Assembly: GCA_001179505.1 (NCBI GenBank)
Contig: CDMY01000439.1
Coordinates: 5,046-69,045, forward strand
Direction of reading: 5' to 3'
DNA from: Vitrella brassicaformis
Taxonomy: Eukaryota; Sar; Vitrellaceae
Length of the DNA: 64,000 nt
Positions 1 through 10,124 of this stretch are shown in pieces; positions within the stretch are counted from its first letter, which is position 1, and each line of letters starts with the position of its first letter. Below the pieces are notes generated by a model that worked only from the letters and a program-made list of their open reading frames with translations, ran no database searches and was not told the DNA's origin. A program made the translations under genes and the position numbers.

Positions 1-39
1 GCATCCAGTCACGCGTGCAGCTGACCTCTTGACGAATTT

Positions 40-82
40 GATGACAATTCCTCAATGCGACCCCGAGACTCTGACGCCAGAG
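40..82 (-). repeat. inverted partner of the repeat at 1051-1085
   Basis: Read on the minus strand, this stretch matches 1051-1085 on the plus strand around a shared core (TCAGAGTCTCGGGG then CGCATTGAGGAA). In both places the reading frame gives the same peptide core, SESRGRIEE, and the sequence just before it looks like a splice acceptor. The two may be diverged copies of one exon in opposite orientation. The rest of the first 600 bases holds overlapping open frames that I cannot assign. Confidence 0.45.
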
Positions 83-666
83 AGCGACACACACCCACCT
101 GCGGCAACTCTACTACATCGGCGTCACATCTCACGTTGCATTGCGTCAAGCAAAAAGGCCTGTCTGGCGAATTCTGGGTTGGCCTGCATGAACAGACCTG
201 CGGACGAGCGAAGAGCGAGGAGGGGGTCCATACAGAGTCCACACCCGCAAACGGGTCCGCTCGAGCCTTTCCCTTACCGGCCTGTCGTTCGAGGTTGCGG
301 AGGCCCCTGGTGAAGAAGTTGTCGCTCCTCCTGTCCCTCTCCTCCAATTCCCTCAGGAAGGCCTGCACAAGAGGATGGAGAAGGGGGGATGACACATGTC
401 ACGTCAGGAGGAGTGAGATTGGGGCTTGCCTTTCGTTCGTCCTCAGGCGTTGGTTCCGGCTCCTCGATGAAACACGTCATGTCCTTCGATGACTGACACG
501 CGTGTCGTCACGTCTTCTCTCGTATGTTCCAGTGAGTGGTCTTCCTTTTCTAAGCTTGCAGCCGTTGGGTTGCCGTTGGACGATCGAGTCAACGACAAAT
601 TTCGGCTGAATCATCTTGAGTACACCATTGAAGGCATTTTTATATGACGAGTCGGATGGATATCGT

Positions 667-703
667 GGCGAACGAGGCGAACGAGGCGAGCGAGGCGAGC
701 GGG
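667..703. repeat. imperfect 9-bp tandem repeat
   Basis: Four near-identical copies of a 9-bp unit (GCGAACGAG / GCGAGCGAG) follow each other. The tract is open in several frames, which explains the Ser-Pro-Arg repeats seen in translations of the other strand. It is probably a simple repeat and not a coding signal. Confidence 0.6.
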
Positions 704-956
704 GACAGTGGACCTGACGTCTTCTTGGGCGAGCGACGACCACGAGGACTCGGAGAGGCCCTTGATCCTAGAGGCTTCTTTTCGGTCGACCCAGTTACCT
801 TCACCGGAATCACAAGAGTTTTTCGAGTAGCATATCGAGCAGCAGGTAGGCACAAGCGGGACACCAAGTCGGGGGAGGCGGGAGGGGAGCGGAGGGGGAC
901 ACATCTCTGTTGACCTGTTCGATCCAGAAACGGTTGCGCGCGCCAATCCGGAGCTT

Positions 957-1695
957 ATGGAGTACCTGGCGATGCAGGACGCCATGCAAGGTGTGCACAC
1001 GTACGACGCCAGTGTACTCATATCACGGTGTGTGTTGCCGTCTGTCGTCATGGCATCAGAGTCTCGGGGCCGCATTGAGGAAGTGTTGTCGTTGAAGGGA
1101 TCACAGGGTCACTTTCATGCCAAATTGAAATCGTCCATCAAGTGTTCCTGTAGTATATTGTATGCTTCTGCATGTTCAGATGGTCATAAGAAGGGCCGCG
1201 AGCCCTCAGAGGGCAGTGTGTCAGGAGGGCAGCGGACGCCCACTCTGCCGCCATTTATGTCAAACCTGAGAATGCCCGACCTTTCAGGTGAGACGATACT
1301 CCACGCCAATAGATAACCTATGGTTTGTGTGTGTTTGCATGCGCACAGCCATCTACAGAGAGGAGTTTGGAGAGGCGGCTTCACCGACCACCCCGCCCTG
1401 CACAGCGCAACCGCCTTTGCTCGCCCTGCCCTTCCGGCCGAGCGGCTCCCCCACACCGATCCCCTCCTCGCCCCTCATCCAGCCCGCCTCGCCGGCCCAC
1501 AGCCAAGCGGCATCCGGTGCGTCGACCCCACGGAGCGGAAGACGTCTGGTGCCACCTCCCCCAATGACGTGGTGGCAGCGACTGTGGGCATTCATCTGGG
1601 CGCTGCCCGCTCGGCTGTGCGGCTGCTGTCGGCAACTATGGAACCAAATGTGCTCCTGGGTCTGCGGCTGTGTTGGAAACAAGAAGAGCTATTGA
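957..1695 (+). CDS. 3' part of a Pro-rich protein with a hydrophobic Cys/Trp tail
   Basis: Family not recognised. The last two exons are convincing: 1180-1287 and 1349-1695, joined in phase 1 over an intron with GTGAGA donor and CACAG acceptor. The encoded end has a long Pro/Ser/Ala-rich stretch, then a tail starting WWQRLWAFIW and rich in Trp, Cys and Leu, ending in GNKKSY. Such a tail suggests membrane attachment or a tail anchor with possible palmitoylated Cys, which is inference. Upstream, an open stretch from 957 (ELMEYLAMQDAMQGV) is protein-like and may be an earlier exon, but the join to 1180 is not resolved and the true start is not found. The stop is at 1693-1695. Confidence 0.5.
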
Positions 1696-2918
1696 GGCCT
1701 CTGCGCATGTCGTTGTCGCGTCTCGTTGGTCAGCCTTTTGCTGGCCATTTGAGGCAGCGGCGTATCGGTGGGAAGGGAGAGTGTGTGTATGATGGGACGC
1801 ACTGATTTTATGCTGCGGTCTTCCAACCATCCCTTCTGTATTTCTCGGTCAAGCGGAGGTGCTGGTTGGCTCTGTCGACACTGATTGTGGCCTTGTTTGG
1901 TAAGGTTTCCCGTGTGACAGACAGCTTTGGCGATTGAGGATTTAAGTTCTGAAGTGCACTCTATTTATGAAGTCCATGTCCTCCATCCTTCTAGCGATCC
2001 ACCATCACTCACCCTATGTGATCATGATGACGTGTACATTCACGCGTGAGATAGTGAATGTTGTTCTCCGTCTGACATGCAATCACACTCAGCGACGAGC
2101 CGACGACCGTCAGCCCGTCGGAAAAACTATCGGCTGATCGTGGTGGGTGGACTGATGTGTTGATTGCCATCGACGTAGCCGACCAATCCGGTCAGTTGAT
2201 GGCATGGGTGTGCATGAGTCGGTTCAACGGAGAGGGGCGCATGTCTCCTACACCTACACAGTGCACTGCGTATACCAAGCTGCCGCTTCAACTCACCTGT
2301 AAGAGCAACGACACATTTCATGACGTTGCGTGCGAAGCCATAGACTCCGGCACAAGAGACATATTCTTCTCGCATGTCGGCTGTGCTATGTGTGAGTGAG
2401 ACACAGCCTGATGAGCATCACTAATCGCCGTCAGATGAGTGGGAGATTTTGGCGTTTTTCCCATTTAGTGCCAGTTTCGGGTGAGAGAGATTACACGTGA
2501 CATTATTGATTGTGAGGCTTCGACGCATTGAACCAATTTTGACTGTCAAACACTGACTCAATTTCCTCATTCGCCTCATCGAGCCAGGCAGCCTACTGCG
2601 AGGCCCTGGTGACTCAGCGCCGAGTCATTCGAAAACGGCTAAGTGGGAGTATCGCTATGCGAAACCAAACAGTAATGCCGGTCGGAATGAATCGCCCATC
2701 TCCCCACAAGCAATGCATCCTCCCCACGCGCACATGCACAGACCCAAACACACTCAGAGGGGAAGACACCCGTGTAGTGTATGTGCGTATACACCAGGCA
2801 CCCACGTGTACACGTACAGACAAGATCTAGAACGAGCGTCTGTGTCACTGTACACCGCGGCGACAAACGACACTCAATAATTAGCCGCCAGCCTCACAAC
2901 AGTCTGACGGCCTGCAGC
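1696..2918. other. no gene seen
   Basis: No convincing open frame or RNA gene. At about 2490-2560 there is a diverged copy of a sequence also found near 6785-6900 (shared core CACGTGACATTATTGATT followed by TGAGGCT). Confidence 0.4.
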
Positions 2919-3422
2919 TCATCCCAGCTGCAGCCCCTGTGTGGTGCCCCTGATCCTCTCTACTCCGTCACTGGCGTCGATCTTGAGGAAGTAGTTCTGG
3001 CAGTGGAATGCCCTGTGGCACGCGTGGCTGTCCACACCAGAACCTGACGCGTACACCACACCCACACGCACCCCACCACCACCACCACCACCAAACACGC
3101 AACCCATGAGCACACCGCCCCTCTTTGTGTCTGTCGTCGTGCCTTTCTTGTCATCTCACCGGCGCAGTGGAGGCACAGCTTCTCCGCGGCCCTCAGCCTC
3201 GACTCGTTCACCTCGAGCCGCCGAAGCAGCGCAGCCACTGACGCACCGCGCTGCGCTGCTCGCTCCACGGCCTCAGAGAAAGCCTTCAGAAACTGACCCT
3301 CTGAGGGCAGAAAAGAGCACATAAATCATGTGTGTCGTGTGCTGCACGCCAGCGGTTGTCGTGCAGTGCCCATCTTGGTCTGCTGCGACATCCGACAACG
3401 AAACGTAGAAGAAAGGAAGATA
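2919..3422 (-). CDS. 3' end of a gene encoding a Cys/His-tailed protein
   Basis: Three minus-strand exons keep phase: 3422-3348, 3300-3160 and 3043-2919 (stop at 2919-2921). The encoded C-terminus is helical and charged (QFLKAFSEAVERAA, then ALLRRLEVNESRLRAAEKL), and ends in a Cys/His motif, CxxC-x9-C-x5-C, followed by QNYFLK. The spacing recalls the C-terminal CysB [4Fe-4S] motif of family-B DNA polymerases (delta/zeta type), but the similarity is short and the fourth spacing is one residue longer, so I do not name it. Earlier exons probably lie at 3500-3760, where a Ser/Thr-rich open stretch ends at a GTGAGG donor. The family is unknown. Confidence 0.45.
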
Positions 3423-3933
3423 CTGCACAGACACAGCGACGCACACAGACAAAGCCAGCAACTTCTTCTCTGTCCCGCAGCGTTTTCTCTTTTCTTCTGT
3501 CGCCTCACCCCGTGGACGTGGACGCAGACTTGCTGCCCGTAGAGTGTGTTGCCGACGAGCTCTCACCATCAGGCAGCCGACAGATGGGAGATGGGTCGGC
3601 CACCGACGGGCGTGGTTGTGGTTGTTCCAGTGGATGGATGGGTCGTTGGTGGATGTAGTCATGGCTACGATGGTCACTGAAAGGAACGCATCCGGCGGGG
3701 CGGCGTCGCTGTGGATCATCAGCAGGGGCGACGAGATGATGAGCGGAAATCAATCAGGCAGCCATCTCCTCATCTCCTTATCTCCTTATCTCCTTCATCT
3801 TTCGTCCCTCTTCCCTGTTGCAGCGGTTTCTGGGAGCACCCCAGGCGACCTGGTTTCCCTGCAGCAGCGCGTGAAAATCTCGAGCGACACAGCACGCGTG
3901 GAAAATGGGACGATGTCAGGTCGTCTGAGAACG

Positions 3934-5209
3934 ATGCGCCTCATCATCGACTTGTTCATTCTGGGAACTGCCGGCGCTGCGTTCATTTCGCGGCATCTCG
4001 CCACAGGACTACTCGCCAGACGCTCGCCCAGACACGTCACTGCGCGGCGGACGCTGCACGTAAGAGCAACCAGACAGAACAGAAACGTGGCGCCAGCTGA
4101 CTGTCCTGTGGTGTCGTTACTTGCGGCAGGATGACCAAGAAGAGCGGCCGTGGTATTTGGTGGATCGGGAGGCGCGGGTTTTCATCGGTGAAGTGCAGTG
4201 CGGGCTTGGCTACGATGCCCAATGGATACATCCTGTACACCCGCCGCTGATTCTCTACGCGATTGGCTGGCCGGATGATTGGTCTCGGTTGAAGGAAAAG
4301 TACTCGAGCCACCTGATCCAGACAAGCCCCGGTGACGAGGACGAGATGACGAGTCTTGTGGCACACAAGGGCTTCGACATGAGGACCATCAAGGACGATT
4401 GGAACTCTGGCCGGCTGCAGGAGCAGATTGAGTTGATGATGCTGATGAAGAAAAAGATGAGGGGATGGGCCTACAACACGGAGAGGGGCGGAGGGCAGTG
4501 GGAATACGAGAATATGGACATCCAAGCGGCGTGCTTTATCACTGGAGGACCGGAGGTCTTCAATTTTCCATGGGGAGAGGAGGCCTTGAATATCACATGG
4601 GGAGAGGAGGCCTTCGATATCACATTGGGAGAGGAGGCCTTCAAGAGGTGGATCGGCAACAAGGCTGAGGACGAGGCAATGAATGAGGCGCTCCAGTACC
4701 TAAGCGACATGAACGTCTCCCTTTTCTACTACAGCAGCAGCCTGCTGGGCATGAGCACCTATATGCAGACTGGGGCAAGTCTAAAGAAAAGGCTGAATGA
4801 GACCGGCCGGCAGAGAGACGAGTATGAGCAGTGGGTTGCTGAGAGGTCAACGACCGATGACTTTCAGCAGTGGCGCGCCGAGAGAGCTAAGAGAAGAAAG
4901 AGAGAGCGCGAGGAGTTGGACGAGAGAGCAGAGAAAGTGATGGCCGTTCAGTCAATGTCAGGAACTGGGGCAGAGAAGGCGGCATTGAAGGAGCTGCGCC
5001 GCTGGGAACGGGCAGCGGAAGAAGAGGCGGAAAAGAAGAAAAAGAAGCAACAGGTACAACAGGCAGCGAAAGCGGTGGAGAAAGAGGAAGAGCTCCGAGT
5101 GCAGGAGATCAGAGAGCTACGTGAGGAGCTAATAAATGCCAGGAGGAGTTTCACTGTCCTTAAGGTTGTAGTGGGGTGTGCTCAGCGCATTGATAACTGG
5201 TTCCACTAG
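3934..5209 (+). CDS. paralogue A of a leader-bearing protein family, with coiled-coil extension
   Basis: Two exons, 3934-4086 and 4130-5209, joined in phase 0 over a 43-nt GT-AG intron; product about 410 aa. Exon 1 encodes a signal-peptide-like start (MRLIIDLFILGTAGAAF) followed by an Arg/Ser/Thr-rich stretch, so a secretory signal plus transit-like segment. Exon 2 begins DDQEERPWYLVD and carries the family core: HLIQTSPGDEDEMTSL, the WEYE region, AACFITGG and LQYLSDM. Unlike its relatives, A has a 27-bp repeat expansion after AACFITGG and a long C-terminal coiled coil rich in Glu, Lys and Arg. The intron is supported by copy B, where reading through it meets a stop. The function is unknown. 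Confidence 0.7.
4571..4651 (+). repeat. 27-bp tandem repeat, three copies, inside gene A
   Basis: The unit (TGGGGAGAGGAGGCCTT plus ten bases) occurs three times with few changes and encodes WGEEALNIT, WGEEAFDIT and LGEEAFKRW. Copies B, C and D have a single equivalent unit at this place, so this is an expansion specific to A that keeps the frame. Confidence 0.85.
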
Positions 5210-5439
5210 AGTGTGCTCGGCACACCGATGACTGGTTGTAGTTGGTTATCGGTTATTGTGTTTAGCACTAAGTGCCTTCTCACGCCTGCCCTTCGGGCAG
5301 AAGATCTGTATTTTTTAAGTCCGACGGCGCCGTCGGCCCTAACTCATAAGGCCAGGTGAAGATCTCCTCGGCTGCCATGACCTGGACGGGGATGGTTCAT
5401 CATTGGTGCATCGTCGCGCGTGAGAATTGTCTGACAACG
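5210..5439. other. spacer between A and B with a 16-bp palindrome
   Basis: Holds CCGACGGCGCCGTCGG near 5321 (perfect palindrome) and a smaller hairpin CTGCCCTTCGGGCAG near 5289. The text GGTTATTGTGTTTA recurs between C and D in the other orientation. Possibly 3' end signals of A or promoter elements of B. Confidence 0.4.
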
Positions 5440-6329
5440 ATGCGCTTATTGCACGTTATCGTCGCCATTGGGTTCCTCGTTCTGGGAGCTGCCGACGCCT
5501 CGTTCATCCCGCGTCATCTTGCCATCGAGTTTCTAGTCAGACGCTCGCCCAGACACGTCACTGCACGGCGGACGTGGCACGTAAGAGCAACCAGACAGAA
5601 CAGAAACGTGGCACGTAACGTGGCGGCAGCTGCCTGACTGTCCTGTGGTATCGTTACTTGCGGCAGGATGACCAAGAGCCACCGTGGTATTTGGTGGATT
5701 CGGAGGCGCGGTATTTCCTCGCTGCGCTGGAGATGGCGGGCTTTACGACTGAAGCCGTGGCTGATGCACACCCGCCGATGATTGTCTACTCGGGTGGCGC
5801 ATCCTTCAGCTGGTCTCGGCTGAAGGAAAGGCACCCGGGCCACCTGATCCGGACAAGCCCCGGTGACGAGGACGAGATGACGAGTCTTGTGGCACACAAA
5901 GGCTTCGATATGAGGCACATCAGCTGGGATTGGTACACTGGCCGGCTGCAGAAGGAGATTGAGGAGATGATGCTGATCAAGAACAGGATGAGGGGATGGA
6001 CGTACAATGCGGAGAGGGAGGGAGGGCAGTGGGAATACGGGACTATGGACATCCACGCGGCGTGTTTTATCACTGGAGGACCGGAGGCCTTCAAGATGTG
6101 GATCGGCAACAAGACTGAGGACGAGGCAATGAACGAGGCGCTCCAGTACCTCAGCGACATGGACGTCAGCGTTTTCTACTACAGCAGCCCGTTGTCGCCG
6201 CCCAATCCAAGGATGAACCTGGCAGAGGCTGTGGGAGATGTCGAGAAAGAGGTGGACGAGTACAAGCGGGAGAGAAGAGAGTTTGAGCAGTGGGTTGCTG
6301 AAAAAGGGAAAGAGGCGCAGTCAGTGTGA
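5440..6329 (+). CDS. paralogue B of the leader-bearing family
   Basis: Exon 1 runs from 5440 to 5619 (or 5607) and exon 2 from 5667 to 6329, in phase 0; product about 280 aa. The leader has a hydrophobic core (LLHVIVAIGFLVLG), then DASFIPRH, then the same Arg-rich stretch as A (RRSPRHVTARRT). The mature part starts DDQEPPWYLVD and carries the family core (HLIRTSPGDEDEMTSL, AACFITGG, LQYLSDMDV), ending in a short charged tail without A's coiled coil. Reading straight through the intron meets a TGA, which supports splicing. An in-frame ATG lies further upstream, but 5440 places the hydrophobic segment at the N-terminus. Copy C is the closest relative. The function is unknown. Confidence 0.68.
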
Positions 6330-7388
6330 TTGGCGAGAGGGATGGAGAATGAGATGGCCCTTTTAGATACAACACCCACAAACGCACAACACAGACACTC
6401 ACACTCACACGGACAGAGAGAGAGATTCCTGTGGAACGAGCGTATGTCTGTGTGGATGCGGTGTGCTTGCGGACGGGATGTGAGACTGAGTGTGTGGGTT
6501 GGTGATTTTTTCGTGAGGAAACAGCGGCCCTTTATGAATGGATATGCGTCTGTTGGCTCTCAGAGCGACCTGTCTGCCTTCTTGCATGATCTGGACACAC
6601 GTTGACGTCTGGACGTGTCACAATGACATATTGGGTGGAGGCGAAAACGGGCGCTAATTCTTGGCCTCCCCTGCAGTGTGTGTCCGCCCGGCGGTGTCTG
6701 TCTGATCATGTGACTCCAAGCGCACAGACACGCACATGCACACACATGCACACATAACCTGTCAGTTTCGGATACGTGGGATAAGTGGGCTTTGCACGTG
6801 ACATTATTGATTATGAGGCTCCGATGACAATGAGCCTCATTTGATGCACCGTGGTGCGCTGATCACTGTGAACCCATTTCAATTGTCAAACGGTTCGCAA
6901 TGCCATGCGACGAAGCAACACGCCAATCTTTCGACTCAATCTCGTCTTCGCTTGATGGTCTTGTATGGCAACGGCACAGTGCGTGGCCAGTGCGCATTAT
7001 GCCAACGATATATACATGACAAATTCATTGATGCATCTCTGTGTCCAACATAGCCGACAGACCCTCATTTGACAGCTATAACCTCAGATACAGAACCTCA
7101 AGCACTCACGCGTTTCCCAGCCAAGTACAGACGGACTGGCCTGACCCTCTCTTGCTCAAACTGAAACGGGGGGGTGGCCTTTCAGCTCCTGGCATGAACG
7201 ATGGACTTCCTTTTATATATCCATATATATACCCCCGCTTTGCTGCTTCCCAGTCTCACATCCCTTCCCCAAGCACACCGCATCCACACAGACAGACGCT
7301 AGTTCCACATGAATCTCTCTCTGTCCGTGTGTGAGTGTGTGATTGTGTGTGTTGTGCGTCTCTGGGTGTTGTATCTGAAAGGGCCATC
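6330..7388. other. centre of the palindrome: convergent 3' flanks
   Basis: The stretch after B (6330-6605) and the stretch after C (7250-7390, other strand) share a UTR-like text including CACACCGCATCCACACAGAC; the same text follows D at 8640-9100. The middle, 6610-7240, shows no gene. A small diverged repeat near 6785-6900 matches 2490-2560. Confidence 0.45.
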
Positions 7389-8275
7389 TCATTCGCCATC
7401 CCTCTCGCCAATCACACTGACTGCGCCTCCTTCCCTTTTTTCAGCGAGCCTCTGCTCATACTCTCTTCTCTCCCGCTTGTACTCGTCCACCTCTCTCTCG
7501 AGATCTCCCACAGCCTCTAAGAGATTCATCATTGGATCGGGCGGCGACAACGGGCTGCTGTAGTAGAAAAGCTGACGTCCATGTCGCTGAGGTACTGGAG
7601 CGCCTCGTTCATTGCCTCGTCCCCAGTCTTGTTGCCGATCCACCTCTTGAAGGCCTCCGGTCCTCCCGTGATAAAGCACGCCGCGTGGATGTCCATAGTC
7701 CCGTATTCCCACTGGCCTCCGCCCATCTCCGCATTGTACGTCCATCCCCTCATCCTGTTCTTGATCAGCATTGTCTTGTCAACCTCCTTCTGCAGCCGGC
7801 CAGTGTACCAATCCCAGCTGATGGCCCTCGTGTCGAAGCCCTTGTGTGCCACAAGACTCGTCATCTCGTCCTCGTCACCGGGGTCTGTCTGGATCAGGTG
7901 GCTCGAGTGCCTTTCCCTCAGTCGCAACCAGCTGGCCCGTTCGCCGGTCGCGTAGACAATCATTGGCGGGTGCGCATCAGCCACGGCTTCAGTCGTACAG
8001 CCCGCCATCTCCAGCGCAGCGAGGAAATACCGCGCCTCCGAATCCACCAAATACCACGGTGGCTCTTGGTCATCCTGCCGCAAGTAACGATACCACAGGA
8101 CAGTCAGCTGGCGCCACGTTTCTGTTCTGTCTGGTTGCTCTTACGTGCAGCGTCTGCCGCGCAGTGACGTGTCTGGGCGAGCGTCTGGCGAGGAGTCTTG
8201 TGGCGGGATGCCGCGAGATGAACGCAGCGCCGGCAGCTCCCGAAAAAAAGAACCCAATGGCGACGATGACGTGCA
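7389..8275 (-). pseudogene. paralogue C, broken copy
   Basis: Leader exon about 8275-8118, intron 8117-8075, second exon 8074-7389. It aligns with B throughout but shows two lesions. A 6-nt loss at the leader start removes the ATG used in B (B reads ACGATGCGCTTATTG, C reads ACGATATTG). A 1-nt loss near 7570 (B AGCGTTTTC, C AGCTTTTC) throws the frame after LQYLSDMDV, so the C-terminal part lies in another frame; the tail frame also differs again near the end. An upstream in-frame ATG exists but would bury the hydrophobic leader. C is probably a pseudogene, unless these are assembly errors. Confidence 0.65.
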
Positions 8276-9095
8276 ATATCGTTGTCAGACAATTCTCACG
8301 CGCGACGATGCACCAATCATGAACCATCCCTGTCCGCCGAGAAACAGGCCCCTCAGGGGTGTCCGTAAAACAGTAAAGGCGAACGTTTAGGAAAGGCGTG
8401 AAACCGGATGGGATTGCCATCGATTTTCTCAACCCACCCTCCCGGTGTAGGGAGGGGTAGACAGGCCGTGTGCATGCTTTGCATGTACATGCTGCTAGTT
8501 TAGTGCGTGAGACAGACAGGATCCCTCCGGGGTTACAGACACGAGTCTCGCTCGTTAAACACAATAACCAACCAACCATCAACGTTCGGGTTGTACCCTA
8601 AAGTTTGCGGGTGATAGCTACGTTACAGAAGCACGTCCAGACGTCAGCAGTGTGTCCAGATCATGCAAGAAGGCAAACAGGTTGCTCTGAGAGGCAACAG
8701 ACACATATCCACTCACAAAGGGCCTCTGTCAATTCACGAACAACGGGGTACCCACACACTCAGTCTCACATCCCGTCCGCAAGCACACCGCATCCACACA
8801 GACAAACGCTCGTCCACAGGAATCTCTCTCTGTCCGGCTGTCTCTCCAGAGGGGAGATTATCCCAACCAACCCCCGACATCAGACGCACGCAATCGATCA
8901 CGCTACACACACAGACAAGCAGACAGACAGACAGACAGACACCCGAAAGCACACCGCAGCTACAGACACACGCTCGTTCCTCAGAGCTCTCTCTCTCTCT
9001 CTCTGTGCGTGCGTGTGTGCGTGTGTGTGTGTGTGTGTTGTGCGTTTATGTGTGTTGTACCTATAACCGCTATCTCACTCTCCATCCCTCCCCAA

Positions 9096-10061
9096 TCACA
9101 CCGACTGTACGGCCGTCACTTTCTGTGCTCTCTCGTCCAAATCCTCGCGCTCTCTCTTTCTTCTCTGGGCTCGATCGGCGCGCCACTGCTGAAAGTCATG
9201 GGTCGTTGACCTCTCAGCAACCCACTGCTCATACTCGTCCTTCTGCCGGCCGATCTCGGCCAGCCTTTTCTTGACACTTCCCATAGTCTCCATCTGGGTG
9301 CTCGTGTCCAGCGAGAAGGGGCTGCTATAGCGCAAGAATGGGCCGCTATAGTAGAAAAGGCTGACGTCCCTGTCGCTGAGGTACTGGAGCGCCTGATTCA
9401 TTGCCTCGTCCCCAGTCTTGTTGCCGATCCACCTCTTGAAGGCCTCCTCTCCTCCCGTGATAAAGCACGCCGCGTGGATGTCCATAGTCCCGTATTCCCA
9501 CTGCCCTCCGCCCATCTCCGTGTTGTAGGCCCATCCCTTAAACTTTTTCTTCAACAACATCATCTCGTCAATCTGCTCCTGCAGCCGGCCAGAGTTCCAA
9601 TCGTCCTTGATGGTCCTCATGTCGAAGCCCTTGTGCGCCACAAGACTCGTCATCACGTCCTCGTCACCGGGGCTTGTCTGGATCAGGTGGCTCGAGTGCC
9701 TTTCCTTCAGCTCAGACCAATCATCCGGCCAGCCAATCGCGTAGAGAATCACCGGCGGGTGTGCAGGATGTATCCATTGAGGTTCGTAGCCGGACCATTC
9801 CACTTCACCGATGAAAAACCGCGCGCCTCCCGATCCGCCAAATACCACGGCCTCTCTTCTTGGTCATCCTGCCGCAAGTAACGACACCACAGGACAGTCA
9901 GCTGGCACGTTTCTGTTCTGTCTGGTTGCTCTTACGTGCAGCGTCTGCCGCGCAGTGACGTGTCTGGGCGAGCGTCTGGCGAGTAGTCCTGTGGCGGGAT
10001 GCCGCGAGATGAACGCAGCGCCGGCAGCTCCCAGAATGAACAAGTCGATGATGAGGCGCAT
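9096..10061 (-). pseudogene. paralogue D, frameshifted copy
   Basis: Exon 1 is 10061-9909 (MRLIIDLFILGAAGAAF leader), intron 9908-9869 (40 nt), exon 2 from 9868. It is the closest relative of A. Just after WYLADREAR the sequence has two more bases than A (A GCGCGGGTTTTC, D GCGCGCGGTTTTTC, near 9815-9822), which moves the rest of the family core into another frame; that frame stays open to the stop at 9096-9098. D ends shortly after AQKVTAVQSV and lacks A's long coiled coil. The frameshift sits in a G/T run, so a sequencing error is possible; otherwise D is a recent pseudogene or starts at a downstream codon without its leader. Confidence 0.62.
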
Positions 10062-10124
10062 CGTTCCCAGACAGTTTCCACGCGCCGAGCACGCCTTTGC
10101 TGGTCGAGATTCATTCAGCGATGT

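Larger units (their letters stand above)
3860..10075. repeat. large palindromic (inverted) duplication carrying four paralogous genes
   Basis: Genes A (+), B (+), C (-) and D (-) encode one protein family. A is most like D (shared RTIKDDWNSGRLQEQI, WVAERSTT, FQQWRA) and B most like C (shared ISWDWYTGRLQKE, MLIKNRMRGW). Their distances from a centre near 6.9 kb are nearly equal: B and C start about 1.4 kb away, A and D about 2.9-3.2 kb away. Flanks also correspond: the 3' flanks of B, C and D share the same UTR-like text, and the A-B and C-D spacers share GGTTATTGTGTTTA. The simplest reading is inverted duplication of a two-gene segment. Confidence 0.75.
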
